Assembly: GCF_006517255.1 (NCBI RefSeq)
Contig: NZ_CP041185.1
Location: forward strand, 2,976,001-3,040,000
Reading direction: 5' to 3'
Source of the DNA: Janthinobacterium tructae
GTDB taxonomy: Bacteria > Pseudomonadota > Gammaproteobacteria > Burkholderiales > Burkholderiaceae_D
DNA: 64,000 bases
Shown here: positions 1-8,459 of the stretch, piece by piece
How positions within the stretch are numbered: the first letter of the stretch is position 1
How the letters are laid out: each line of letters opens with the position of its first letter
Program-made: the position numbers and the translations under genes
Notes under the pieces: generated by a model
The model's input: the letters and a program-made list of their open reading frames with translations, nothing else
What the model was told of the DNA's origin: nothing
Databases searched by the model: none

Positions 1-245
1 AAGAGGCCGGTGCGTTGCGCGCGCGCCGGCAGCAAGGCCACGACCAGCGGCGAGCCGAGGCCATAGGCCAGGGTAAATGCCGTCACCAGTTGCGCGGCCA
101 TCGCCAGCGAGATGGAAAAGGCACTGGCGATCAGCGGCATCAAACCCGCCGTCACATACGAGGCCATGCCCAGCGCGAACGCGCCCACGGCGATCAGGTA
201 GACGGTGAGGGGAAGAACGGCACGGGAGGGAGAAGAGTCAGACAT
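1..245 (-). CDS. MFS transporter, N-terminal part (cut by window edge)
   Basis: Only the first 81 codons are visible, reading leftward from the ATG at 245. The peptide has a short polar N-terminus, then two hydrophobic helices separated by a short loop, and is rich in Gly/Ala. This resembles the first two transmembrane segments of drug-efflux MFS proteins of the DHA1 type (AraJ/YdhP-like), which export small molecules across the inner membrane by proton antiport. It is transcribed divergently from the MmyB-type regulator that starts 110 bp away, a common regulator-efflux pair. The substrate cannot be told from this fragment. Confidence 0.7.
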   Translation of the reverse strand, partial: MSDSSPSRAVLPLTVYLIAVGAFALGMASYVTAGLMPLIASAFSISLAMAAQLVTAFTLAYGLGSPLVVALLPARAQRTGL

Positions 246-355
246 GGGCCAGCTTTCGGGAAGAAAGCTGGCATTCTGGAATACAATATAAACAATTACA
301 ATTTAACTGTTTATGCTATTACTGATAGCAACAGGCACAACGGAAAGACCGTACC

Positions 356-1153
356 ATGCGCACTTTGGCCCGCACCCGCCACGAACTGGCCGCCTACCTG
401 CAGGCGCGGCGCGCACGGCTGTCGCCCGAAGACGTGGGCTTGCCCGGCGGTGGAAGGCGGCGTACGCCGGGCTTGCGCCGCGAAGAAGTGGCGGCGCTGG
501 CCGGTGTGGGGCTGACCTGGTACACCTGGCTGGAGCAGGGGCGCGAGATCGGCGTCTCCAGCGCCTTTCTCGACAAGCTGGCCGAAGTGCTGAAACTGGA
601 CGCGGGCGAGCGCCGCCACCTGTTCCTGCTGGCGCATGCGCGTCCGCCGGCCGAAGAGGGCAAGACGTATTGCGTGGTGCCGCCGCTGGTGCGCCGATTG
701 ATGCACGAGCTGGCGCATCCGGCCTATGTGCTCAATCTGCGCTGGGACGTGCTGGCATTCAATGCGGGTGCGGATGCCCTGTTTGGCTTCGGCGCGCATG
801 CCGCCGCGCGCCGCAATCTGCTGTGGCTGCTGTTTACCGACCCGCTGCTGCGCTCACGCTTTGTCGGCTGGGAAGAGCAGGCGCCGCTGATGCTGTCGAG
901 CTTTCGCCGCGACTATGCGCGCGCCACGCAGGAAGCGGACATTCACGCACTGGTGGAAGAACTGGAAAAAGTCTCGCCCGAGTTCAAGCGATGGTGGCGC
1001 CGCCACGACGTGCATGCGCCCTGCGCCGGCGTGCGTCGCCTGGCAATCGACGGCGAGCAGGTCGCGTATGAGCACACCTCGCTGACCATCGATGCGGAGC
1101 GCCATTTGCGGCTGGTCGTGTATGCGCGCCGAGTGGAAGAAGAAACCCCGTAG
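356..1153 (+). CDS. XRE-type transcriptional regulator with MmyB-like ligand-binding domain
   Basis: 265 aa. Residues about 8-85 form a helix-turn-helix DNA-binding domain with the family signature PGLRREEVAALAGVG followed by WYTWLEQGR. Residues about 105-260 match the MmyB/MLTR-type ligand-binding domain, including NLLWLLFTDP and an aromatic-rich core. Family members are one-component regulators that often control a divergent transporter or oxidoreductase. That fits the divergent MFS gene ending at 245. The AT-rich 110 bp between them (246-355) should hold both promoters and the operator. The ligand is unknown. Confidence 0.88.
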   Translation: MRTLARTRHELAAYLQARRARLSPEDVGLPGGGRRRTPGLRREEVAALAGVGLTWYTWLEQGREIGVSSAFLDKLAEVLKLDAGERRHLFLLAHARPPAEEGKTYCVVPPLVRRLMHELAHPAYVLNLRWDVLAFNAGADALFGFGAHAAARRNLLWLLFTDPLLRSRFVGWEEQAPLMLSSFRRDYARATQEADIHALVEELEKVSPEFKRWWRRHDVHAPCAGVRRLAIDGEQVAYEHTSLTIDAERHLRLVVYARRVEEETP

Positions 1154-1157
1154 AACG

Positions 1158-1192
1158 AAAAAACCGCTGGCCCTCTTGCGAGGAACCAGCGG
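1158..1192 (-). terminator. Rho-independent terminator of first tRNA-fMet
   Basis: A 7-bp stem (CCGCTGG/CCAGCGG) with a 15-nt loop. On the minus strand it is followed by a run of T, and it lies 9 bp past the 3' end of the tRNA at 1201-1277. It also lies just after the stop codon of the plus-strand regulator. Confidence 0.85.
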
Positions 1193-1200
1193 CTTCGAAA

Positions 1201-1277
1201 TGGTTGCGGGGACAGGATTTGAACCTGTGACCTTCGGGTTATGAGCCCGACGAGCTGCCAGACTGCTCCACCCCGCA
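1201..1277 (-). tRNA. Initiator tRNA-fMet (anticodon CAT), copy 1
   Basis: 77-nt cloverleaf with encoded CCA. The anticodon is CAT in a loop closed by three consecutive G-C pairs (GGG/CCC), the hallmark of bacterial initiator tRNA. The acceptor stem begins with T1 facing A72 instead of the C1-A72 mismatch of E. coli. The tRNA body is identical to copy 2 at 1420-1496. Upstream on the minus strand are a TATAAT box (1283-1288) and a TTTACG box (1307-1312), 18 bp apart. Confidence 0.96.
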
Positions 1278-1282
1278 CTCGA

Positions 1283-1312
1283 ATTATATACCAGATTGTT
1301 GCGCGGCGTAAA
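1283..1312 (-). promoter_or_regulatory. Sigma-70 promoter of tRNA-fMet copy 1
   Basis: On the minus strand, a consensus TATAAT (complement of 1283-1288) is preceded by TTTACG (complement of 1307-1312) with an 18-bp spacer. The -10 box lies 6 bp from the mature tRNA 5' end, so the leader is very short. Confidence 0.6.
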
Positions 1313-1374
1313 GGGCAAGAATTGACAATCTCATTCCTGCCCCGCCTGCCGAAGTTTGCCGTTGGCCGGCAATG

Positions 1375-1410
1375 AAAAAAGCCGCTGATCTTTTGCAAGA
1401 GTCAGCGGCT
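1375..1410 (-). terminator. Rho-independent terminator of second tRNA-fMet
   Basis: Stem AGCCGCTGA/TCAGCGGCT, followed on the minus strand by six T. It lies 10 bp past the 3' end of tRNA copy 2, so the two initiator tRNA genes are separate transcription units. Confidence 0.85.
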
Positions 1411-1419
1411 TTCCGGTAT

Positions 1420-1496
1420 TGGTTGCGGGGACAGGATTTGAACCTGTGACCTTCGGGTTATGAGCCCGACGAGCTGCCAGACTGCTCCACCCCGCA
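1420..1496 (-). tRNA. Initiator tRNA-fMet (anticodon CAT), copy 2
   Basis: Same 77-nt cloverleaf as copy 1, with CAT anticodon, three G-C pairs in the anticodon stem, T1-A72 at the acceptor end and encoded CCA. Its own promoter is visible upstream on the minus strand (TATAAT, complement of 1502-1507; TTGCCT, complement of 1526-1531; 18-bp spacer). Confidence 0.96.
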
Positions 1497-1501
1497 CAAG
1501 A

Positions 1502-1531
1502 ATTATAAGGGCAAACGGGTGGCTTAGGCAA
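1502..1531 (-). promoter_or_regulatory. Sigma-70 promoter of tRNA-fMet copy 2
   Basis: On the minus strand TTGCCT and a perfect TATAAT are separated by 18 bp. The -10 box ends 5 bp before the tRNA gene. The spacing matches the promoter of copy 1, although the -35 sequence differs. Confidence 0.6.
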
Positions 1532-1681
1532 TAGCTATCTCAACTTAGACTGCAATAGAGCCATTTAATTAAGTAGGTCGACCAATTGCCGCTTGGCATG
1601 GTGTCCGCCCGTCACGCCACGCCGCACGCAATCGGTGTACAGTAAGCGTTACACTTGACACCCATTTTCCTAAGCCAGCCC

Positions 1682-2260
1682 ATGAAATTCTGCTCCGAAT
1701 GCGCCCATCCTGTCAGCCTGTCCATTCCGGAAGGCGACAACCGTCCGCGCTATGTCTGCGCCAACTGCGACGCCATCCATTACCAGAACCCGAAAATGGT
1801 GGTCGGTTCGATTCCCGTCTGGGAAGAGGATGGCCAGCTCCAGGTCTTGCTGTGCAAGCGCGCCATCGAGCCGCGCCTGGGCTACTGGACCCTGCCAGCC
1901 GGTTTCATGGAAAACGATGAAACCACGTCCGACGCGGCCGAGCGCGAAACGGTGGAGGAAGCAGGCGCCAATATCGAGCTGGGGCCCCTGTTTTCGCTGC
2001 TCAACGTGCAGCGCGTGCACCAGGTGCACCTGTTCTACCTGGCGCGTTTGCGCGACCTCGATTTCGCACCGGGCATCGAAAGCCTGGACGTGCAGCTGTT
2101 TACGGAAGCGCAGATTCCCTGGGATGACCTGGCCTTCCCCACCATCCGCGCCACCCTGGAACTGTTCTTTGCCGACCGCGTGAAAATCCGCGAAGGCGGC
2201 AGCTATGGCGTCCATACAGGCGACATCACGCGCCCGATGGCGCGCCCGGATGCCGAGTAA
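1682..2260 (+). CDS. Nudix hydrolase with N-terminal zinc ribbon
   Basis: 192 aa from the ATG at 1682; an in-frame ATG at 1655 would add nine residues without family support. A zinc ribbon is seen at the N-terminus (C4-x2-C7 and C26-x2-C29). The Nudix box runs from G74 to A96 with E80, R88, E89, E92, E93 and G95 all conserved, so the metal-dependent pyrophosphohydrolase site is intact. This layout is typical of COG1051 ADP-ribose pyrophosphatase-like enzymes that cleave nucleoside diphosphates linked to another group. The exact substrate is not evident. It precedes aat by 30 bp and may be co-transcribed with it. Confidence 0.9.
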   Translation: MKFCSECAHPVSLSIPEGDNRPRYVCANCDAIHYQNPKMVVGSIPVWEEDGQLQVLLCKRAIEPRLGYWTLPAGFMENDETTSDAAERETVEEAGANIELGPLFSLLNVQRVHQVHLFYLARLRDLDFAPGIESLDVQLFTEAQIPWDDLAFPTIRATLELFFADRVKIREGGSYGVHTGDITRPMARPDAE

Positions 2261-2290
2261 ACCCATCCACCCCATTACCATTGCGATGGC

Positions 2291-3007
2291 ATGATTCCCT
2301 GGCTAGATATCCACACACCCTTTCCCGACGTCTCGCGCGCCCTCACCGATGAAGCGCCCGGACTGCTGGCGGCCGGCGCCGACCTGTCGCCCACGCGCCT
2401 GCTCGACGCCTACCGGCACGGCATCTTTCCCTGGTTTTCCGAAGGCCAGCCCATACTCTGGTGGAGCACCGATCCGCGCATGGTGCTGATGACGGAGAAC
2501 TTCAAAGTCTCCGACAGCCTGGCCAAGGCCATCCGCAAGGTCGAGCGCAGCGCCGCCACGGACGGGCGCTGGCAGCTGCGCTTCGACGGCGATTTCGACG
2601 CCGTCATGCGCGCCTGCGCGGCGCCGCGCAAGGATGGCCCGGGCACCTGGATATCGGACGACATCATCGCCGGCTACACGGGCTTGCACAAGCTGGGCTA
2701 CGCGCACTCGTCGGAACTGTGGCTGGACGGCGAACTGGTGGGCGGTGCGTATGGCGTGTCGATCGGGCGCATGTTCTATGGCGAATCGATGTTCGCGCGC
2801 GTGACGGATGGTTCGAAGATCGCGCTGGCGCAGCTGGTGCGCTTTTTGCAGGCGCGCGGCGTGACCATGATTGACTGCCAGCAAGAAACAAAACACCTGG
2901 CCTCGCTGGGCGCGGCGCCCATTTCGCGCGCGCGCTTCCTGGCCCATGTGCGCGTCGCCATTGAAGCTGCGCAAATCACCGATTGGCATGCTGCGCCAGC
3001 GGCGTAA
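2291..3007 (+). CDS. aat: Leucyl/phenylalanyl-tRNA--protein transferase
   Basis: 238 aa, the usual length. The N-terminal motif [23 protein letters not shown], the segment [23 protein letters not shown], and the later [18 protein letters not shown] and DCQ blocks are diagnostic of Aat. The enzyme transfers Leu or Phe from aminoacyl-tRNA to proteins with N-terminal Arg or Lys, marking them for ClpAP through ClpS. It is followed 60 bp later by bpt, so both N-degron transferases sit in one likely operon. Confidence 0.97.
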   Translation: MIPWLDIHTPFPDVSRALTDEAPGLLAAGADLSPTRLLDAYRHGIFPWFSEGQPILWWSTDPRMVLMTENFKVSDSLAKAIRKVERSAATDGRWQLRFDGDFDAVMRACAAPRKDGPGTWISDDIIAGYTGLHKLGYAHSSELWLDGELVGGAYGVSIGRMFYGESMFARVTDGSKIALAQLVRFLQARGVTMIDCQQETKHLASLGAAPISRARFLAHVRVAIEAAQITDWHAAPAA

Positions 3008-3067
3008 AAAAGCTATGATAGCCTCACACAGACATCCATTGCTGCGGCCAGACCAGACAGGATCAGC

Positions 3068-3790
3068 ATGACGCACCTGAACGAACTACCGTTTGCCACC
3101 CTGCAGTTCTACACGACGGCGCCCTACCCGTGCAGCTACCTGGACGACCGCCAGGCCCGCTCGCAGGTGGCCACGCCTTCGCACCTGATCAACAGCGACG
3201 TGTATTCGGAACTGGTGCGCAACGGCTTTCGCCGCAGCGGTATCTTCACCTACCGGCCGTACTGCGACGGCTGCCAGGCCTGCATCCCCGTGCGCGTGGT
3301 GGCGCAATCGTTCACGCCCAACCGCAACCAGCGCCGCGCCTGGAGCCGGCACGCCGACCTGCAGGCGGGCGTGGCCAGCCTGTCGTTCCTCGACGAGCAT
3401 TACGAGCTGTATCTGCGCTACCAGAGCACGCGCCACGCGGGCGGCGGCATGGATCAGGACAGCCGCGACCAGTACGCGCAATTTTTGCTGCAAAGCCGGG
3501 TCAACACGCGCCTGGTGGAGTTTCGCGATGCCGACGGCATCCTGCGCATGGTCAGCATCATCGACGTGCTGGCCGATGGCCTGTCGTCCGTCTACACGTT
3601 TTTCGATCCCGATGTGCCGGGCGCCTCGTTCGGCACCTACAACGTGCTGTGGCAAATCGCCCAGGCGCGCGAACTGGGCTTGCCCTACATCTACCTGGGC
3701 TACTGGATAGAACAAAGCCCGAAGATGGCGTATAAAACCAATTTCAAGCCGCTGGAAGCGCGGATCAAGGGGCAGTGGGTCATCCTGTAA
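3068..3790 (+). CDS. bpt: Aspartate/glutamate leucyltransferase (arginyltransferase family)
   Basis: 240 aa. The Cys-rich [16 protein letters not shown] segment and the C-terminal [20 protein letters not shown] block identify the ATE-like Bpt family. Bpt attaches leucine to proteins with N-terminal Asp or Glu, complementing Aat in the bacterial N-end rule. It follows aat on the same strand, the arrangement seen in many betaproteobacteria. The gene ends just before an inverted repeat at 3807. Confidence 0.96.
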   Translation: MTHLNELPFATLQFYTTAPYPCSYLDDRQARSQVATPSHLINSDVYSELVRNGFRRSGIFTYRPYCDGCQACIPVRVVAQSFTPNRNQRRAWSRHADLQAGVASLSFLDEHYELYLRYQSTRHAGGGMDQDSRDQYAQFLLQSRVNTRLVEFRDADGILRMVSIIDVLADGLSSVYTFFDPDVPGASFGTYNVLWQIAQARELGLPYIYLGYWIEQSPKMAYKTNFKPLEARIKGQWVIL

Positions 3791-3806
3791 AACGTGGGAT
3801 TATTTG

Positions 3807-3896
3807 GTAGGTCGGATTAGCGCAAAGCGCGCAATCCGACACTGCGATGCCAACAATGGTGTCGGATTACGGCGCTTCGCGCCGAATCCGACCTAC
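3807..3896. repeat. REP/BIME-like inverted repeat
   Basis: Two arms of about 35 bp, GTAGGTCGGATTA... at 3807-3840 and its near complement ...AATCCGACCTAC at 3861-3896, each with its own small internal hairpin (GCGCAAAGCGCGC and GGCGCTTCGCGCC). This is the form of intergenic REP pairs. The stop codon of the minus-strand tricorn gene (3893-3895) lies inside the right arm. It sits between two convergent genes, so it may act as a transcription barrier or mRNA-stabilising structure. Confidence 0.8.
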
Positions 3897-6800
3897 TTGC
3901 TCTTGTCCGGAAACGCCGGACGCGGCGGCCGCACGGGCGGGTTCTTCGCCAGCTCGGCCTGGATCACTTCAATCGCCTTTTCCAGCTGCGGATCGCGGCC
4001 GGCGATGACGTCGGCCGGCGTTTGCTCGACTTCGATATCGGGCGGCACGCCTTCGTTTTCCACGCCCCAGCCGTTTTCGCGCGTCCAGAACGCCAGGTTC
4101 GGCGCCGTGATGAAGCCACCATCCATCAGCACGGGGAAGCCGAGGATGCCCACCAGGCCGCCCCACGTCGCCTTGCCGATCAGCGGGCCCATATTATTTT
4201 TGCGGAACATCCACGGCAGCAGGTCGCCGCCCGAACCGGCCGTCTCGTCGATCAGCATGGCACGCGGCCCCTGGATGGAGGCGGACGGCGTCTTCATGTC
4301 GGCGCCATAGCGCATGGTCCACCAGGCGATTTCCTTCTTCTGCAGGATCTCGATGTAGTAATCGGCCACGCTGCCGCCGCCATTGAAGCGCTCGTCGACG
4401 ATGATGGCCTGCTTGTCCGCCTGCGGGAAGAAATAGCGTTTGAAGTAGGTGTGGCCCAGCCCCGCCGTATTGGGCACGTACACGTACGCCACCTTGCCGC
4501 CCGTGGCCGCATTGACCTTGCGCATATTGCCCTCGATCCAGTCGCGGTTGCGCAAGGCATCCTCGGTCGGCACGGGCACCACGGTGATGGTGCGCGCGCC
4601 CTTGCCGTCGGCCGATGGCCCCACGGTCAGGTCGATGGCCTTGCCGGCCGTGTTCTCGAAGGCGCTGTAGATATTCGTCGGCGGCAGCAAAGGACGGCTG
4701 TCGACGGCCAGTAGGTATTCGCCCGCCTTGACGTTCAGGCCCGGCTCCGTCAGCGGCGCGCGCAGGGCCGGATTCCAGTTCAAGCCGCCATACACCTTCT
4801 TGAAGCGGTAATGGCCGTCGCGCACTTCGTAATCGGCGCCCAGCAAGCCACCCGGCACTTTCTTCGCCTCGACAAAATCGTCGCCGCCGCCGCCGCGATG
4901 GTGGCCCACGGCCAGTTCGCTGCACATCCATTGAATCAGGCGGTTCAGATCCGCGCGGCTGGACAGCTCGGGCAGGAACACGGCGTACTTGTCGCGCATG
5001 GCCTTCCAGTCCACGCCATGCATGCCCGGATCATAGAAATAGTCGCGGTTGATGCGCCACACCTCATTGAAGATCTGCGTCCACTCGGCGCGCGGATCGG
5101 CTTTCACTTCGATGGCGTCGACCTTGATCTTGCCCTCCCCCGGCGCCAGCAACTTGCCCGTGGCGGAGCCCATGGCCCAGTTGTCCTTCTGCCGGTACAG
5201 CAGCTTCTTGCCATCGGCCGACACCTCGAAGTCGTCCGCTTCGGCCACCACGGTTTCCGCCTTGCGCTCCTTCAAGTCAAAGCGCTGCACGGCCTTCTTG
5301 CCATCGCTTTCGCGCAGCAAAAAGATCTGCCCCGCAGCGCCAGCCGTCAGGCTGGAGAATTGCGCGGCCGGCAGCGGCAGGTCGACGATGCGCGTGGCGA
5401 TGCCGTCGAAATCGATGCTGATCGGCGCCACGGGCGCCACCACCACTTTCGGATCATCGCGGCCCGTCTTCGGATCGACCTTCGCTTCGCTCTTCGGCTC
5501 GGCTTCCGCCTTCGCCGTGTCTTTCTTGCTCTCCGCGCTGGCGGCCTTTTCCTCGTCGCTTTCCTTGATCAGGGGCGACGGCAAGTCGCGCCGCAGCACG
5601 GCCATCCACACGGTGCGCGTCACCAGGTTGTCTTCGTTCTGCTGCGAGAACCAGTTGTTGCTGGGGCCTGCGTTGGTCGACGCGAAGAAGTACAGGTATT
5701 TGCCGCTCTTGTCGAACACGGGCTGGGCCACGTCGGACAGGCCATCCGTGACGGGCATGGACTTGTTCTGCTCCACGGAATAGATATACGCGCTGCGCGT
5801 GTAGGTGGGCGAATTGAGCGTGTAGGCCAGCCAGCGCGAATCGGGTGCCCACGAGGCGCGCATGCTCTTGTCCACGCCATACATCGGCTCCGTGGCTATT
5901 TTTTGCACCTTGCCCGTGCCGACGTCGATCACATACATGCTCCAGCCATTGTCGGCAAACGCGATCTTCTTGCTGTCGGGCGACCAGACGGCGTTGTCAT
6001 AGAAGCCGCTGCCATTCAGCTTGTACTTGCGTACGGCACCCTTGCCGTCCTGCGCGCGCACATGCAGTTCATATTCTCCCGACTCGTCCGAAAAATACGC
6101 GACCGAGCGGCCATCGGGCGACCAGATGGGCGTGCGCTCGTGCGCGCCGGCCGTCTGCGTCAGGTTGCGCACGTCGCCCTTGTCGGCGGGGATGGTGACG
6201 ATCTCGCCCCGGTATTCAAAGGCGATGCGCGCGCCCGACGGCGAAACCGACGCGTCGCGGATGTATTTCGCGTTCTTCACCCAGCGCGGGCGCGTCTGCC
6301 CCAGGTCGCTGGCCACGCCGATGGCAAGTTTGTGCGCCTGGCCGCTGGCGATGTCAAACGCGTGCAGGTAGCCCGCCTGCTCATAGACGATGGTGCCATT
6401 CGCCGCCGACGCGTTCAGCACGGGGAAATCCGTGTGCTGCGTCAGCTGGCGCACGGCCTTGGTCTTGACGTCATACGCGAACAGGTTGAATTCGCCGTTG
6501 CGGTCCGAGCGGAAGTACACGGTGTCGCCCAGCCACATGGGATCGACGTCGTTCGAGCGCGTGGTCGGCTGGGGGATTTTTTCGATGGATTTGTCGGCCG
6601 AGGAGAATAACCACAGCCAGGAATTGGTGCCGCCCCGGTAGCGCTTCCACTGCTTGAAGGCCGGCATCAGAGGGTTGTAGGCGATGCGCTTGCCGTCCGG
6701 CGAATACGCGGCGCGCGAGGCGTTGGGGATTTCCAGCTGGGTTTCCACGCCGCCCGCCAGCGGTACCGTGAACAGCTTCTGAAAGCGGTTGTTGAAGGCG

Positions 6801-7204
6801 GCACGGGGCGAGGTGAACATCACGGCCTGGCCATCGGGCGTGAACGACTGCGCCAGGTCAGCGCCCGGGTGGAAGGTCAGGCGGCGCGGCACGCCGCCCG
6901 CCGCCGCGATCACATACACGTCGACATTGCCGTCGATGTTGGCGCTATACGCGATCTGGCTGCCGTCGGGCGAGAAGACGGGATTGGACTTGTCGCCGAG
7001 GTCGGACGTGAGGCGCCGCGCGCCGCCGCCGTCCAGGTTCGACAGCCACAGGTCGCCCGCATAGATGAAGGCGATATGGCGGCTGGAGACGGCCGGTTCG
7101 CTCAGCATGCGGGTGTCTTGCGTATTGGGCAGGGCCAGGGCCGGGTGGCTCAGCAGCAGTGCGCTGGCGGCCGCGATGGCCGTCAAGATGCGTGTCTTTT
7201 TCAA
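3893..7204 (-). CDS. Tricorn protease homologue, periplasmic S41-family peptidase
   Basis: 1103 aa from a TTG start at 7204. The start was chosen because MKKTRILTAIAAASALLLS...ALA then forms a clean signal peptide cleaved near residue 24, with a Shine-Dalgarno-like AGCGAGA upstream. Residues about 35-560 contain beta-propeller repeats (FSPDG, WSPDG, WAPDS motifs). A charged Lys/Glu/Ala linker of about 40 residues follows, then a second propeller remnant, a PDZ-like region and the C-terminal S41 domain. Visible catalytic candidates are the His in VGHHRGGG, nucleophile S991 in AGSGG, and E1049/E1051 in ENEGVPPD. The family degrades peptides. It is probably monocistronic. Confidence 0.93.
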   Translation of the reverse strand: MKKTRILTAIAAASALLLSHPALALPNTQDTRMLSEPAVSSRHIAFIYAGDLWLSNLDGGGARRLTSDLGDKSNPVFSPDGSQIAYSANIDGNVDVYVIAAAGGVPRRLTFHPGADLAQSFTPDGQAVMFTSPRAAFNNRFQKLFTVPLAGGVETQLEIPNASRAAYSPDGKRIAYNPLMPAFKQWKRYRGGTNSWLWLFSSADKSIEKIPQPTTRSNDVDPMWLGDTVYFRSDRNGEFNLFAYDVKTKAVRQLTQHTDFPVLNASAANGTIVYEQAGYLHAFDIASGQAHKLAIGVASDLGQTRPRWVKNAKYIRDASVSPSGARIAFEYRGEIVTIPADKGDVRNLTQTAGAHERTPIWSPDGRSVAYFSDESGEYELHVRAQDGKGAVRKYKLNGSGFYDNAVWSPDSKKIAFADNGWSMYVIDVGTGKVQKIATEPMYGVDKSMRASWAPDSRWLAYTLNSPTYTRSAYIYSVEQNKSMPVTDGLSDVAQPVFDKSGKYLYFFASTNAGPSNNWFSQQNEDNLVTRTVWMAVLRRDLPSPLIKESDEEKAASAESKKDTAKAEAEPKSEAKVDPKTGRDDPKVVVAPVAPISIDFDGIATRIVDLPLPAAQFSSLTAGAAGQIFLLRESDGKKAVQRFDLKERKAETVVAEADDFEVSADGKKLLYRQKDNWAMGSATGKLLAPGEGKIKVDAIEVKADPRAEWTQIFNEVWRINRDYFYDPGMHGVDWKAMRDKYAVFLPELSSRADLNRLIQWMCSELAVGHHRGGGGDDFVEAKKVPGGLLGADYEVRDGHYRFKKVYGGLNWNPALRAPLTEPGLNVKAGEYLLAVDSRPLLPPTNIYSAFENTAGKAIDLTVGPSADGKGARTITVVPVPTEDALRNRDWIEGNMRKVNAATGGKVAYVYVPNTAGLGHTYFKRYFFPQADKQAIIVDERFNGGGSVADYYIEILQKKEIAWWTMRYGADMKTPSASIQGPRAMLIDETAGSGGDLLPWMFRKNNMGPLIGKATWGGLVGILGFPVLMDGGFITAPNLAFWTRENGWGVENEGVPPDIEVEQTPADVIAGRDPQLEKAIEVIQAELAKNPPVRPPRPAFPDKSK

Positions 7205-7409
7205 TCGATGTCTCGCTTATGAAGTCAACAGAACAGAGAAAAAACAGGAAAGTCCATGGCCGGATGCGAATTAACAAGGAATCAATGTTGCATTTGGCCA
7301 AAGAGAACTATACACCCGACAGCCGCGTGGAACACGGTAAAATACGGCACTTATTTCGCGCGCCGCCAGCCCTTCCCGGCGGTCTGCGCACCACCCTAAA
7401 AGCGCCCCC
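7205..7409. promoter_or_regulatory. Divergent promoter region of tricorn gene and pyrD
   Basis: 205 bp between two divergently oriented starts. It must contain both promoters. No box pair close to consensus was clear enough to assign, and no small gene is evident. Confidence 0.4.
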
Positions 7410-8459
7410 ATGTCTGAAAAATTCCTGTACTCCCTCGCCCGCCCGCTGCTGTTTTCGATGGATGCCGAAGCGGCCCACCATCTCACCCTGCCCGCCCTGA
7501 AACGCGCCAGCGCGCTGGGCCTGACCAAGCTGGCCGGCAAACCGGCGCTTGATCCGCGCACGGTGATGGGCATCACCTTCCCGAACCCGGTGGGCCTGGC
7601 CGCCGGCCTGGACAAGGATGGCGCCTACATCGACGCGCTGGCCGACCTGGGTTTTGGCTCCATCGAAGTGGGCACCGTCACGCCGCGCGCGCAGGCGGGC
7701 AATCCGAAACCGCGCATGTTCCGCCTGCCGCAGGCGCAGGGCATCATCAACCGCATGGGCTTTAACAATGGCGGCGTGGACGCCTTTGTGGCCAACGTGC
7801 AGGCGTCGAAGTTTTACCAGAACCGCGCCGGCGTGCTGGGCCTGAACATCGGCAAGAACGCCGACACGCCCATCGAGCGGGCGGCCGACGACTACCTGCT
7901 GTGCCTGGAAAAAGTCTACCCCTACGCCAGCTATGTGACGGTGAACATCTCCTCGCCGAACACCAAGAATTTGCGCCAGCTGCAGGGCGCGTCCGAACTC
8001 GACGCCCTGCTGTCGCAGCTCAAGGATGCCCAGGCGCGCCTGGCGGACAAGCACAAGCGCTACGTGCCGCTGGCCCTGAAAATCGCGCCGGACATGGATG
8101 CTGAACAGGTGAAAAGCATCGCCGAGTCGCTCACGCGCCACCGCATCGATGGCGTCATCGCCACCAACACAACCCTGTCGCGCAGCGCCGTCGAAGGCAT
8201 GCCGCACGGCGCGGAAGCGGGCGGCCTGTCGGGCGCACCCGTGTTCGAGCTGTCGAACAATGTCATCCGTTTGCTGAAGGTGGAACTGGGCGACGCCTTG
8301 CCCATCATCGGTGTGGGCGGCATCATGCAGGGCAAGGATGCCGTGGCCAAGTTCGAGGCGGGCGCGCAGCTGGTGCAGCTGTACAGCGGCCTGATTTACG
8401 CCGGTCCGGCCTTGATCAAGGATTGCGCGCGCGCGCTGCACGGCAAACAGGCGAAATGA
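7410..8459 (+). CDS. pyrD: Dihydroorotate dehydrogenase (quinone), class 2
   Basis: 349 aa. The N-terminal amphipathic helices ([21 protein letters not shown]) are typical of membrane-associated class 2 enzymes. The core shows [13 protein letters not shown], the NRMGFNN block, and [15 protein letters not shown] carrying the catalytic serine of this class, plus FMN phosphate-binding IGVGGI. It oxidises dihydroorotate to orotate with electrons passed to ubiquinone in pyrimidine synthesis. Its stop codon overlaps the start of the following aldo/keto reductase (ATGA), so the two are translationally coupled. Confidence 0.97.
   Translation: MSEKFLYSLARPLLFSMDAEAAHHLTLPALKRASALGLTKLAGKPALDPRTVMGITFPNPVGLAAGLDKDGAYIDALADLGFGSIEVGTVTPRAQAGNPKPRMFRLPQAQGIINRMGFNNGGVDAFVANVQASKFYQNRAGVLGLNIGKNADTPIERAADDYLLCLEKVYPYASYVTVNISSPNTKNLRQLQGASELDALLSQLKDAQARLADKHKRYVPLALKIAPDMDAEQVKSIAESLTRHRIDGVIATNTTLSRSAVEGMPHGAEAGGLSGAPVFELSNNVIRLLKVELGDALPIIGVGGIMQGKDAVAKFEAGAQLVQLYSGLIYAGPALIKDCARALHGKQAK

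Noticed and set aside
1201..1496. Repeats that could suggest a CRISPR array or an integration-site duplication
   Set aside because: They are two complete tRNA genes with promoters and terminators; no integrase or further copies.
4811..6610. A 599-codon frame opposite the tricorn gene
   Set aside because: Mirror of the tricorn coding bias; the opposite strand has a signal peptide and recognisable propeller and S41 domains.
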